A stretch of DNA of 64,000 bases from Gordonia sp. X0973 (GTDB lineage Bacteria > Actinomycetota > Actinomycetes > Mycobacteriales > Mycobacteriaceae). The notes under the pieces are model-generated. The model was not told where the DNA came from and made no database searches. It was given only the letters and a program-made list of their open reading frames with translations. Of the stretch, positions 45,437-54,971 are shown piece after piece; position 1 is the first letter of the stretch; every line of letters begins with the position of its first letter. A program made the translations under genes and the position numbers. Location of the stretch: assembly GCF_013348785.1 (NCBI RefSeq), contig NZ_CP054691.1:1364001-1428000 (forward strand), in the 5' to 3' direction.

Positions 45437-48016
45437 CTAAGCCCCGGTGCGGTCGAACTGCTGGGCCCGCAAGGCCCGGGCGACACTGTCACGACCCTCG
45501 AGGACCAGTCGCCGCAGCGCGGGCGGGTGGTCGGCGCCGAGGAAGGCGTCCGCCTTGGCGAGCCCATCGTCGCTGATGTCCCAGCCAGGGTAGAGGCCGA
45601 TGACGACCGTTTGGGCCACTTCGCTCGAACGTCGCGCCCAGACGTCGGCGACGGTCGCGAAATACTTCTCGGCATACGGCGCGAGCAGTGCGCCCTGACC
45701 TGGTCGGACGAAACCTTCGGTGATCGACCGGACGGTGATGTTGGCCAACGAGTCGTCGCCCATCGCGGCCTCCCACGCGGCAGCCTTGGCTTCGACGGTT
45801 GGTCGCGCGGCCTTCGCCGCCTCGGCGTTGCGGTTGCCTGCGGCGGTCGGATCGCGCTGCAGTTCGGCGTCGATCTCGGCGACGTCGACGACGCCGGCCG
45901 CGGCGAGGGCCTTCACGATGCGCCACCGCAGATCGGTGTCGACCGACAGTCCGGCGAGTCCGTGCGACGCGGGGTCGTCCCCGTCGAGCAGACCGCGCAG
46001 AACCGCGTGCTGGTCGTCGAAAGTGACGCCGGTGAGCAGGGTGTTGACGAAGGCGAGTTGGTGGTCGGAACCCGCCTCGGCGCCGCGGGCCAGCTCCAGC
46101 AGACGTGCGGCGAAGGCGGGCCACCCCGTCGACGCCGCCCACTGCGGGTCGGCGTAGGAGTCCAGTGCGGTCGTCGCCTGCAGCAGGACGCGCTGGACGA
46201 CGCCGATCTCGGTTTCCGCGGCGATCCCGCGCGACACCAGGTCGACGAAGCCGCGCGCGGTCATCTCCGCCTGCCGGGTCATCTCCCAGGCGGCCGACCA
46301 GATCAGGGTGCGGGGCATCGGGTCGGCGATGTCGGCGATCCGCTCCGTGGCCACCATCAGCGACGCCGGGTCGAGGCGGACCGAGGCGTAGGTGAGGTCG
46401 TCGTCGTTGAGCAGCACGAGTTCGCCCGCCGCGGTGCCGACGAGGTCGGGGACGTCGGTCCGCTCGCCGTCGACGTCGAGCTCGACGACGCTGGTGCGCA
46501 CCAGCTTGCCGTCGTCGTCGGTGGCGTAGACGCCCACTTTCATCCGGTGCACACGCGTCTCACCGGCGCCCGGCGCGGCGCCCTCCTGGACGATCGTGAA
46601 GCGGGTGAAGGTCTTGTCCCCGCCGATCTCGAAATCGGGGCGCATGACGTTGATGCCGGTGGTCTTGAGCCACTGCGCGCCCCAATCGGACAGATCGCGT
46701 CCCGACGAGCGCTCCAGCGCGGCCAGCAGGTCGTCGAAGGTGGCGTTGCCGAACTTGTGGGCCGCGAAGTAGTCGCGCAGCCCGGCCAGGAAGGGTTCGA
46801 GGCCGACGTAGGCCACCAGCTGCTTGAGCACCGAGGCGCCCTTGGCGTAGGTGATGCCGTCGAAGTTGACCTCGACGGCGGCGATGTCGGGGATGTCGGC
46901 GGCGACCGGGTGCGTCGAGGGCAGCTGGTCTTGGCGGTAGGCCCACGACTTCTCGACGTTGGCGAAAGTGGTCCAGGCGTTCTTGTACTGCGTCGCATCC
47001 GCCTGGCACAGCACGGAGGCGAAGGTGGCGAAGGACTCGTTGAGCCACAGATCGTCCCACCAGCGCATGGTCACCAGATCGCCGAACCACATGTGCGCCA
47101 TTTCGTGCAGCACCGTCTCGGCGCGGCGCTCGTAGAGGTAGTTGGTGACCCGCGAGCGGAAGACGTAGTCCTCCAGGAAGGTCACCGCGCCCGCGTTCTC
47201 CATCGCGCCGGCGTTGAACTCGGGCACGAAGAGCTGGTCGTACTTGCCGAAGGCGTAGGGGACGCCGAAGTTGCGGTGGTAGAAGTCGAAGCCCTGCTTG
47301 GTCTCGGTGAACAGGCGGTCGGCGTCCATGTGCTCGGCGAGTGACGCGCGGCAGAACAGTCGCAGGTCGATGGTGCCGTGCTCGTCGGAGTAGGCGTCGG
47401 CCCAATGCGAATACGGTCCGGCGATCAGGGCGACGAGGTAGGTGCTGAGCAGGGGAGTGGTCGCGAAGACATGCGTCGCGCTGCCGTCGTCGTCGGCGGT
47501 CGTCGAAGCGGTGGCGCCGTTGGACACGACCTGCCAATCGGCCGGTGCTTTCACGGTGACGTCGAAGACGGCTTTGACGTCGGGCTGGTCGAAGCAGGCG
47601 AACATCCGCTTGGCGTCGGCGGTCTCGAACTGCGAGTACAGGTACACCGCGCCGTCGGTCGGGTCGACGAAGCGGTGCAGGCCCTCACCGGTGTTCGAGT
47701 ACGCACAATCGGCGACGACGACGAGCTCGTTGTGCTCGGCCAAACCGCTCAGCGCGAGGCCGACCTCTTCGTCGTAACCGTCGACGGGGAGCGCCGCTCC
47801 GTTGAGTGTCGCGGAGATCAGTTGCGGGGCAACGAGATCGACGAAGGTCTCCGATCCGGGGCGTGCGCCGAAGGTGATCGTCGTCGTCGATCGGAAGGTC
47901 GTCTCGCCGGGCTTGCCGTTGCCGTCGGTCAGGTCCAGATCGATCCGGTAGGCCACGTCGGTCAGGACGTCTCGGCGGGCAGCTGCTTGGTCGCGCGTCA
48001 GGTTCGGCTCAGTCAC
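45437..48016 (-). CDS. pepN: Aminopeptidase N (M1)
   Basis: 859 aa. Exopeptidase motif GAMEN; zinc motif HEMAHMWFGDLVT with the downstream Glu in WLNESFATF. The C-terminal half is the ERAP1-like helical domain. It trims N-terminal residues from peptides in the cytoplasm. GTG start at 48016. Counterpart of Rv2467; here dctA follows it and a toxin-antitoxin pair is inserted upstream. Confidence 0.94.
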   Translation of the reverse strand: MTEPNLTRDQAAARRDVLTDVAYRIDLDLTDGNGKPGETTFRSTTTITFGARPGSETFVDLVAPQLISATLNGAALPVDGYDEEVGLALSGLAEHNELVVVADCAYSNTGEGLHRFVDPTDGAVYLYSQFETADAKRMFACFDQPDVKAVFDVTVKAPADWQVVSNGATASTTADDDGSATHVFATTPLLSTYLVALIAGPYSHWADAYSDEHGTIDLRLFCRASLAEHMDADRLFTETKQGFDFYHRNFGVPYAFGKYDQLFVPEFNAGAMENAGAVTFLEDYVFRSRVTNYLYERRAETVLHEMAHMWFGDLVTMRWWDDLWLNESFATFASVLCQADATQYKNAWTTFANVEKSWAYRQDQLPSTHPVAADIPDIAAVEVNFDGITYAKGASVLKQLVAYVGLEPFLAGLRDYFAAHKFGNATFDDLLAALERSSGRDLSDWGAQWLKTTGINVMRPDFEIGGDKTFTRFTIVQEGAAPGAGETRVHRMKVGVYATDDDGKLVRTSVVELDVDGERTDVPDLVGTAAGELVLLNDDDLTYASVRLDPASLMVATERIADIADPMPRTLIWSAAWEMTRQAEMTARGFVDLVSRGIAAETEIGVVQRVLLQATTALDSYADPQWAASTGWPAFAARLLELARGAEAGSDHQLAFVNTLLTGVTFDDQHAVLRGLLDGDDPASHGLAGLSVDTDLRWRIVKALAAAGVVDVAEIDAELQRDPTAAGNRNAEAAKAARPTVEAKAAAWEAAMGDDSLANITVRSITEGFVRPGQGALLAPYAEKYFATVADVWARRSSEVAQTVVIGLYPGWDISDDGLAKADAFLGADHPPALRRLVLEGRDSVARALRAQQFDRTGA

Positions 48017-48160
48017 GAGCTACAGCGTAACGACGTCGGTGCCTGCGCATGGGTTTCGGCCTGTGGATAACTCGCGGAGCAGGGACTCGGCCGGCCCGAG
48101 CATCATTACGGTTCACGTACCGGTGGTCGATGCCGTCCGTCGGAGTCGGCAAGCATGGGT

Positions 48161-48175
48161 AAATGCAGTGCATTT
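48161..48175. promoter_or_regulatory. AAATGCA-G-TGCATTT palindrome
   Basis: Perfect 7-bp arms around one base, 23 bp before a second, longer palindrome at the toxin gene start. Candidate operator. Confidence 0.45.
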
Positions 48176-48197
48176 AATGCGAGAGCTAGGTACGTTG

Positions 48198-48227
48198 CGA
48201 TCGGGTGAATCGAGATTCACCCGATCG
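48198..48227. promoter_or_regulatory. 30-bp near-perfect palindrome over the toxin gene start
   Basis: CGATCGGGTGAATC (48198-48211), GA, and the exact complement GATTCACCCGATCG (48214-48227). It covers the predicted start region of the toxin. Likely operator bound by the ribbon-helix-helix antitoxin or its complex with the toxin; the same sequence in RNA could hide the start codon. Confidence 0.6.
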
Positions 48228-48508
48228 CGCGGCAGCACGGAATCACCGATGCCGAGATTCGTTGCGTGGTCGAGTATCCGTTTCTCGTCGTCGGGGACTT
48301 CGAGGCACAGGTCGCCACCGACGCGTCGCTGTTTGTGGGGCGCGCCGACGAGAACGAACCACTCGTGGAGGTGCTGGGTGAGCTCGATGACGACGGCGAG
48401 ACGATCGTGGTGTTTCACGCCATGTACCTCACGACTGGAACTGTGCGAACGGCAGGGATAGGGAGCTTCGTCGGTCCCGGCGACCTGGCCGGGAAGCAGC
48501 GAAAGTGA
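48209..48508 (+). CDS. Putative toxin, small; start codon non-standard or lost
   Basis: The frame from 48209 reads IEIHPIARQHGITDAEIRCV, then VEYPFLVVGDFEAQ, FVGRADENEPLVEVLGE and VVFHAMYL. This matches a small actinobacterial family usually beginning M-E-I-H-P-S-A-R-K-H-G and found next to CopG-type antitoxins (from memory). An in-frame TGA lies just upstream (48206-48208) and the codon at the expected start is ATC, not ATG. The first normal start is GTG 48266, which would remove 19 conserved residues. Either ATC is used, or the gene is weakened by a point change. Confidence 0.55.
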   Translation: MEIHPIARQHGITDAEIRCVVEYPFLVVGDFEAQVATDASLFVGRADENEPLVEVLGELDDDGETIVVFHAMYLTTGTVRTAGIGSFVGPGDLAGKQRK

Positions 48509-48544
48509 TGAAATGGAACTCAAGGCGGCAGTGGAGGCAAAGCA

Positions 48545-48838
48545 ATGGCCCGACGATCCGATGACGAGTATCAAGCCATGTCGGACGCGTTTCAAGCAGG
48601 GGAGTGGCGTCCGGTGGGTGAACCCGTCGTGGGTCCGGGAGCATTCGTGAAGCTCAAGGAAGGGCGGCCCGCGGGGCGTCGTGAGGCTGGTGGAAACACG
48701 CCTACGACTTCGGTCCGTCTACCCCAGGACATCCGCGACGCGCTGGACGCGCAGGCGGCCGAGGAACGCGTCAAACCCGCCGAGATCATTCGTCGCGCCC
48801 TCGTCGAATACCTCGAACGGCACGTGGAGGCCTCGTAG
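48545..48838 (+). CDS. Ribbon-helix-helix (CopG-like) antitoxin
   Basis: 97 aa. The C-terminal ~45 residues ([20 protein letters not shown] then [15 protein letters not shown]) are a ribbon-helix-helix. The N-terminal ~45 residues are probably the toxin-binding arm, an inverted order relative to VapB. ATG 48545 has GTGGAGG upstream. It lies 36 bp after the putative toxin, toxin-first as in BrnTA. Confidence 0.78.
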   Translation: MARRSDDEYQAMSDAFQAGEWRPVGEPVVGPGAFVKLKEGRPAGRREAGGNTPTTSVRLPQDIRDALDAQAAEERVKPAEIIRRALVEYLERHVEAS

Positions 48839-48873
48839 GCTCGCGTCCGCCCGCGGTGGAGTACAACGTAACC

Positions 48874-49476
48874 ATGACCAATCGTGTTGATTTCTGGTTC
48901 GACCCGTTGTGCCCGTGGTGCTGGATCACCTCCCGCTGGATCTTGGAGGCGGAGAAGGTGCGGCCCATCGACGTCAACTTCCACATCATGAGCCTGGCCG
49001 TGCTCAACGAGGGTCGCGACATCCCCGACTCCTACCGCGAGCTGCTCAAGGATGCCTGGAAGCCGGTGCGGGTGCTGGCCGCCGCCGCTGCCCAACGCGG
49101 TGACGAGGTGCTTGCGCCGCTCTACGCGGCGATGGGCACCCGCATCCACAACGAGGGCGACAAGGACTTCGACTCGGTGATCCGCGGCGCCCTCGCCGAC
49201 GTCGGCCTGCCCGCGGAACTCGCGCAGGCCGCCGATTCGACCGACTTCGACGAGGCGATCCGCACCAGTCACCACGAGGGCATGGACAAGGTCGGCGACG
49301 ACGTCGGTACTCCGACCATTCACGTCAACGGCACCGCGTTCTTCGGTCCCGTGCTTTCGCGGATCCCGCGCGGCGAGGACGCCGGCACCCTGTGGGACGG
49401 GGTCGTCGCCGTCGCGTCGAATCCGCACTTCTTCGAACTCAAGCGCACGCGCACCGAAGAGCCGCAGTTCGACTGA
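48874..49476 (+). CDS. DsbA-like thioredoxin-fold protein with CPWC motif (Rv2466c type)
   Basis: 200 aa. Active site FDPLCPWCW near residue 14, a helical insertion, and the cis-Pro loop [10 protein letters not shown]. In M. tuberculosis the homologue at the same place, Rv2466c, is a mycothiol-dependent reductase induced by oxidative stress. No signal peptide, so cytosolic. ATG lies 6 nt after TACAAC (48862-48867). Followed downstream by rpiB on the same strand, with an M48 protease gene opposed in between. Confidence 0.88.
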   Translation: MTNRVDFWFDPLCPWCWITSRWILEAEKVRPIDVNFHIMSLAVLNEGRDIPDSYRELLKDAWKPVRVLAAAAAQRGDEVLAPLYAAMGTRIHNEGDKDFDSVIRGALADVGLPAELAQAADSTDFDEAIRTSHHEGMDKVGDDVGTPTIHVNGTAFFGPVLSRIPRGEDAGTLWDGVVAVASNPHFFELKRTRTEEPQFD

Positions 49477-49506
49477 GAGGGCCGAGCACTCGGCTCGGCG
49501 CGTCGG

Positions 49507-50538
49507 CTACGGGCGCGTCTGCGAGATCATCCCGTTGGGCAGATAGCCCTCGGGGACGGCCGCGGGGTGCGCCGGCTGGGGGATGAGGGTCATCGCGTTG
49601 CCCGAGCCGGCGTCGCGCTTGGCCTCGACCGGTCGGAACAGGATGGCGCCGGCACGGGTGCGGTCGCGCAGCGCCGCGGCCCGCCAGGTCAGCACGGGGT
49701 GGGTCGAGAGCGCGTTGATCAGCCAGACGAAGAAGCCGCGTTCCTGGGTGGCGCGGTCGGCGAACTGATCGAAGTCGACTGCGGAGAGCAGGTACTTGCC
49801 CGACGAGAGAGCGCCGATCACACCGGGTGAGCCGTCTGGTCGCGTGTAGTAGCCGTAGTTGTCGGCGGTGTACTCCTGCGCACGCGAGAGGGTGGTGCCG
49901 ATGATCGGGATCGACATCCCGATGCTCGACGCCAGTTGGCGCCAATAGGAGACGTGACCGGCGGCGATATGGCCCACCTCGTGGCCGATGACGAAGCGCA
50001 GCGCCTCGGGACTTCGGGCCTGTCCGCCGACTTCGAACAGGTCGCTGGTGACGACGACGAAGCGGCGGTAGCCGTGGCCCGACGCGAAGGCGTTCATCGT
50101 CCCGTTGCCGTTGATCAGATAGGCGTCGGGAACGTATTCCAGCCCGTAGCGGGCCGCCGCGTCGACGACCATCTGGTACACCTCGGGGAACTGCGTCGGC
50201 GTCAACTGGACGCCGTTGACGCGGGGCTTCGCGTAGTTCATGCCACGACCGACGGCGTAGATGATCGGCAACAGCAGGACGGTGAGGAGTTTCGCGCTCA
50301 CGCTGGTCGTCGCGACGGCGACCATGAAGCCCCCGTAGACCAGCACCGTGATGGCGATGACGGCCACTAGCATCGGGATCTCCCACGGATGCCGCTGCGG
50401 GCTGCCGGCGAAGCGGGCCGGAGGCAGCCAATGCGCGTCGGGCGGTAGCTGCAGCGGCTCCGGGGCCGGTCCGGCGGGGATCCCCGGGACCGAAGGGATC
50501 GGTGAAGTCATGCCGGGGGTCGTTTCTGGTTGCGCCAC
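49507..50538 (-). CDS. M48-family membrane metalloprotease
   Basis: 343 aa. Proline-rich N-terminus, two hydrophobic segments (residues ~55-95), then the zinc motif VIGHEVGHIAAGH with a downstream Glu in AQEYTADNYGY. HtpX-like; it probably cleaves membrane proteins in quality control. GTG start; divergent from rpiB with 22 bp between. Not part of the M. tuberculosis block, so inserted. Confidence 0.88.
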   Translation of the reverse strand: MAQPETTPGMTSPIPSVPGIPAGPAPEPLQLPPDAHWLPPARFAGSPQRHPWEIPMLVAVIAITVLVYGGFMVAVATTSVSAKLLTVLLLPIIYAVGRGMNYAKPRVNGVQLTPTQFPEVYQMVVDAAARYGLEYVPDAYLINGNGTMNAFASGHGYRRFVVVTSDLFEVGGQARSPEALRFVIGHEVGHIAAGHVSYWRQLASSIGMSIPIIGTTLSRAQEYTADNYGYYTRPDGSPGVIGALSSGKYLLSAVDFDQFADRATQERGFFVWLINALSTHPVLTWRAAALRDRTRAGAILFRPVEAKRDAGSGNAMTLIPQPAHPAAVPEGYLPNGMISQTRP

Positions 50539-50560
50539 GACTCCAAACTATAGTGGCGCC

Positions 50561-51026
<466 letters not shown>

Positions 51027-51034
<8 letters not shown>

Positions 51035-51848
51035 GGGACATACCCTTCACCGACTCGCCCGACGTCAGCAACGACTGTTCGGCGGGCATCCGGTCGCGCT
51101 GAGCAGCCCGCAGGGGCGTTTCGCCGACGAGGCGGCCGCCCTGGACGGCTGGACCTTTCACCGCGCGCAGGCGTGGGGCAAGCACCTCGTCCAGGAATAC
51201 CGATCGCCGGATTCGACGCCGCGCGCGGGAGCACGGCAGCTGGTCCACATCCATCTGGGTATCTACGGCGCCTTCCGCGACCTGCCGGTTCCGCCCGGGC
51301 CGCCCGTCGGACAGGTGCGGCTGCGGATCGTCGGGCCCGATGCTGCCGTCGACCTGCGCGGTCCCAACGCGTGTGAGCTGTACACGCCCGCGGACCTCGA
51401 CGATCTGATCGCCCGCCTCGGGCCCGATCCGCTGCGTGCCGACGCCGACCCGAGTCGCGCGAAAGCGGCGATCCAGCGCTCCAAACGACCCGTCGGCGCG
51501 TTGTTGATGGATCAGAAGGTCATCGCCGGCGTCGGCAACGTCTACCGCGCCGAGGTGTTGTACCGCGCGGGTATCAACCCGTACCGTCCCGGGACATCGA
51601 TCTCCGACGAGGAGTTCGACGCACTCTGGACCGACCTGCTGCTCCTCATGCCGGTGGGCGTGCGCCGGGGCCAGATGCATGTGATGCGCCCCGACGACGA
51701 TCACGGCGCCCCGTCGTACCGGCCCGACCGTCCGCGCACCTATGTCTATCGCCGCGCCGGTGAACCGTGCCGGATCTGCGGCACCCCCGTCGCCCATGCG
51801 GTCATGGAGGGCCGGAACCTGTTCTGGTGCCCGACGTGTCAGCCGTAG
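51027..51848 (+). CDS. nei: Fpg/Nei-family DNA glycosylase (Nei1, Rv2464c type)
   Basis: 273 aa. Starts PEGHTLHRLARRQ after the initiator: Pro2 is the catalytic amine and Glu3 the acid. Middle helix-two-turn-helix region VIAGVGNVYRAEVLYRAGI. C-terminal zinc finger: CRICGTPV...CPTC. Removes oxidised pyrimidines and cuts the abasic site. GTG start; overlaps rpiB, as in mycobacteria. Confidence 0.92.
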
Positions 51849-51875
51849 CGACCTAGCCCGCAGCGGCGTCGGCGA

Positions 51876-54053
51876 TCACGCGGCCTTCGGTGGCTGTCCC
51901 CAACAGTAACGTTCGCCATCGGCGATGGCGCAGGTGAACGTGACGCCCGCCGCCACCTGGGTGACTCTGGAAAGCCCCGGGACCTGCGTGGGAACGTAGT
52001 ATTCGCCAGCCGGCAGACCGAGTCGGCCGGTCTTGAGCACGTCGTTGCCCCAGCAGTAGGCGAGACCGTGGGCGGCAGCGCAGAAGTAGTCGTCGCCGCC
52101 CGAGACCGATGTGGGGTCGGTCAGGACGTCGACCCGGGTCGGGCTGAAGGGGCCGACGTCGTTTTGGCCGTTGCCGACCATTCCGTAGAGGCCCTGTCCC
52201 CAGCAGTAGACCGAGGTCTTGGTAACGGCGCACCAGGTCTTGCCGAACCCGGTAGCGGCCAGAGCGACGACCCCCGACGGCCCGGCGATGGTGGCCGCGT
52301 ACGCGGGGAAATCGGACGGCTTCTCGATCGGGGCACCGGTAGCCGTCTGTGCCTGACAGGTGACGTTGGCCGGTCCGGTGGAGATGACGCAGGTCGACAT
52401 GAGCGTGGTCAGGACTGCTGTCGAGGGCGGAAAGATATTCATCGCCGTGGCGCGATCCGAACCGGGTTTGCTCTTGTCGAATGGCGGGATGAGGGCGCCG
52501 GTGGCTCCCCAGCACTTCACGGTGCCATCGGCGACGACGGCGCACGCCCGGTAGGGCGAGGTGCTGATGCTGATGGCGTCGGTGACGGGGCCTTCGGTGT
52601 CCTTCTTGTCGTCGGAGACGTTGAGCGGGCCGGTGCCCCAGCAGGAGACCTTGCGCTTCGGCCCGCCGATCGCGCAGGAATAGTCGCTACCCACCGAGAT
52701 GTCCGAGACATTGCTGTCGCTCTTCTGCCCCGCGACGAGGTGCTGGGTGGTTGGCCCGTTCTGCTTTCCGGTGCCCAGCTGATAGCGGGAGTCGTCGGTT
52801 CCCCAGCAATAGACCTTTCCGGCAGCAATGCCGCAGGCGGTGATGCCTTTCGCGTTGAGCCCGTAGTTCGCCGCGGTGGAGATCGAGGTCCACGAACCCT
52901 TTTGCACCCCGGGCGGATTGGGGATGTGCCAGGCCTCGTTCTGGATCGGGTGGTGGTCGCGGGTCGCGACAATTCCGCCGACCGTCCCGCCTGCGGCCAG
53001 CAGGATGGCGACGACGGCGGCAATGAGGTACTTCTTCCGCTTCCGCTTCGGCTTGACGGTCACGAATGTCGGGCTGGTGACACCACCGGGGAACGGGCCG
53101 TTGATGGCGGTGCCGGGGTAGGGGGTGTGCGCGGCGGGGGTGGGGAACAGGTTGGGCTGCGGCGGCCTGCTCACGGCGGGCGGTATCGGCGTGGTCATCG
53201 CCCCGGGGATCAGCGTCTGCTGAGACGGGGTGGAGATTGCGGCACCGAGCGCCGTAGCGAAGTCGGTGCAGGTGGGGTAGCGCTCGGCGGGGTTCTTGGC
53301 GAGTGCTCGGGTGAGAACGTGATCGGCCGCGGCGAGGTCGGGCCGGTGGCGCGAGATGGCGGGCGGCGGCGCGGTGGTGTGCGCGGCGAGGAGTTCACCG
53401 GTCGACCCGGTGTACGGCGTGTGGCCGGTCAGAGCCTGGAAGGCGGTGACGGCCAGCGAATACTGGTCCGAGGCGGGCGAGGCCGGTTCACCGCGGATGA
53501 TCTCCGGCGCCATGTAGGGCGGGGAGCCCAAGGGAGCGAACGGCTGGGTGAGGTTCACCGGGTTGGTCGCGGTGTCCTTGACGATGCCGAAGTCGACGAG
53601 GATGGCACGGTCGAGATGGCCGGACGGGGCGCGGGTGAGAATGATGTTCGCCGGCTTCACGTCGCGGTGGATCACGCTGCGCGCGTGGGCATAGTCCAGT
53701 GCGGCAGCGACTTGGCTGATGGTCTGGGCGACCGTCGGGGCCGGCAACTGGCCGGCGGTCGCGGCCAGATCCTCGCCGGCCAGATAGTCCATCGTGTACC
53801 AGGGCACACCGTCGGTCACGCCGAACTCGTGGATGGTGACGATGCCGGGATGATGCAGATTGGCCGCGGCGCGGGCCTCGCGTCGGAAGCGTTCGTCGGC
53901 GTTGTCCATGCCGGTCTGGGCCCGGACCGTCTTCAGCGCCTCCTCGCGCTCCAAGCGCGGATGCGAGACGCGGTACACCGTGCCCATCCCGCCGGTCCCG
54001 AGGACATCGATGATCCGATAGCCCGCGAACACCTCGCCCGGTTCGAACGCCAT
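51876..54053 (-). CDS. Receptor Ser/Thr kinase with extracellular RCC1-like, Cys-Trp-Gly repeat propeller
   Basis: 725 aa. Kinase domain ~11-270: P-loop GTGGMG, Lys41, HRD catalytic loop VIHRDVKPAN (D131), DFG 154-156. Proline-rich linker 275-335, basic stop-transfer KPKRKRKK, one membrane helix ~342-363. Extracellular 366-725 has seven repeats, each with a first Cys (e.g. DYSCAIGG, YRACAVVA, TWCAVT, FTCAIAD) and then a strand ending xCWG; one repeat is degenerate (VTCQA). Fourteen paired cysteines suggest one disulfide per blade. PknD uses another propeller in the same way. ATG start. Confidence 0.88.
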   Translation of the reverse strand: MAFEPGEVFAGYRIIDVLGTGGMGTVYRVSHPRLEREEALKTVRAQTGMDNADERFRREARAAANLHHPGIVTIHEFGVTDGVPWYTMDYLAGEDLAATAGQLPAPTVAQTISQVAAALDYAHARSVIHRDVKPANIILTRAPSGHLDRAILVDFGIVKDTATNPVNLTQPFAPLGSPPYMAPEIIRGEPASPASDQYSLAVTAFQALTGHTPYTGSTGELLAAHTTAPPPAISRHRPDLAAADHVLTRALAKNPAERYPTCTDFATALGAAISTPSQQTLIPGAMTTPIPPAVSRPPQPNLFPTPAAHTPYPGTAINGPFPGGVTSPTFVTVKPKRKRKKYLIAAVVAILLAAGGTVGGIVATRDHHPIQNEAWHIPNPPGVQKGSWTSISTAANYGLNAKGITACGIAAGKVYCWGTDDSRYQLGTGKQNGPTTQHLVAGQKSDSNVSDISVGSDYSCAIGGPKRKVSCWGTGPLNVSDDKKDTEGPVTDAISISTSPYRACAVVADGTVKCWGATGALIPPFDKSKPGSDRATAMNIFPPSTAVLTTLMSTCVISTGPANVTCQAQTATGAPIEKPSDFPAYAATIAGPSGVVALAATGFGKTWCAVTKTSVYCWGQGLYGMVGNGQNDVGPFSPTRVDVLTDPTSVSGGDDYFCAAAHGLAYCWGNDVLKTGRLGLPAGEYYVPTQVPGLSRVTQVAAGVTFTCAIADGERYCWGQPPKAA

Positions 54054-54152
54054 CAGTACTGCCCCCGTAGGTCTGCCTTGTGCTGCGATGTGCGCACCTA
54101 GGAAAGGATACGAGGCGATGCCGACATCAGACCAATCAGTAGGGTTGCGGGC

Positions 54153-54971
54153 TCAGTCGCAGAAAGCGGCCAGAACCCGACGAACAGCGCGCTCGTCGGC
54201 CAATTCGGCTCGGGCGTCGGAGTTTGCCCGGTAGAACTCGAGGAAATCCAGCAGACGGTAGGTGCCGACGGCGAGGAGGTCGGCCGGGCAGATGACCGGC
54301 CCCGATTCCGTCCCGAACTTCACCGGCGCGAAGCGGTGACAGGGAACGAAGTCGATGCCGCGCGTCGCGAGGTGGATACCGGCGTTTCGGCCGTCGGCGA
54401 CGGCCTCCACGTCGGTGATCTCGTCCCACGAGAGTTGCTGGGAGACGAGGAACCGGCGAGAGGTGACTGTCGTCGGCGAACACCTCACCTCGGGGAACCG
54501 TGCCCAGCCGAACAGGAACCAGGTTCCAACAACCACGTACCAGACGGCCAACGCCGCTCCGACTACGGGAAAGCCGAGCCGTTGCGACTCGGACGGCATG
54601 GGAAACGACAGGCGGCCGGTCCAGGTGCCGAGTGCGAATGTGGCACCGGCGATGACGGTGCAGACAATCGCAACGACGGTCAAGAGCCGCACTGCCGTCG
54701 ACTGTCTGAAGACGATGCCGTCGTTGGTCACCCGGATCGACCTCGGATCGGGACGGTACTCGGGACGACGATGGCGGTGCACCTCACCGATGGGGAACCA
54801 GGCAGCGAGCCAGGCGATGGCCCCAGGGAGGTAGAAGAGCGCATACAGCCACCGCCCGTCGAGCACTGCCCGGCTACCGTGCCACAGCCAAAACGCAGCG
54901 AAGAACCACATCAAAACGTAGAGCATCCATAGGCGCGCGGTATTGGAGAGCTGGTCCCACGCACTGGTCAA
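54153..54971 (-). CDS. Hypothetical membrane protein downstream of the MinD-like gene
   Basis: 272 aa. Four hydrophobic segments (LWMLYVLMWFFAAFWLW; YALFYLPGAIAWLAAWF; LLTVVAIVCTVIAGATFAL; VVGAALAVWYVVVGTWFLF), then a soluble C-terminus (SWDEITDVEAVADGRNAGIH), possibly a PH-like domain. The start appears to be TTG at 54971, overlapping the stop of the ATPase gene (TTGA). No family recognised. Co-transcribed with the ATPase. Confidence 0.65.
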   Translation of the reverse strand: MTSAWDQLSNTARLWMLYVLMWFFAAFWLWHGSRAVLDGRWLYALFYLPGAIAWLAAWFPIGEVHRHRRPEYRPDPRSIRVTNDGIVFRQSTAVRLLTVVAIVCTVIAGATFALGTWTGRLSFPMPSESQRLGFPVVGAALAVWYVVVGTWFLFGWARFPEVRCSPTTVTSRRFLVSQQLSWDEITDVEAVADGRNAGIHLATRGIDFVPCHRFAPVKFGTESGPVICPADLLAVGTYRLLDFLEFYRANSDARAELADERAVRRVLAAFCD

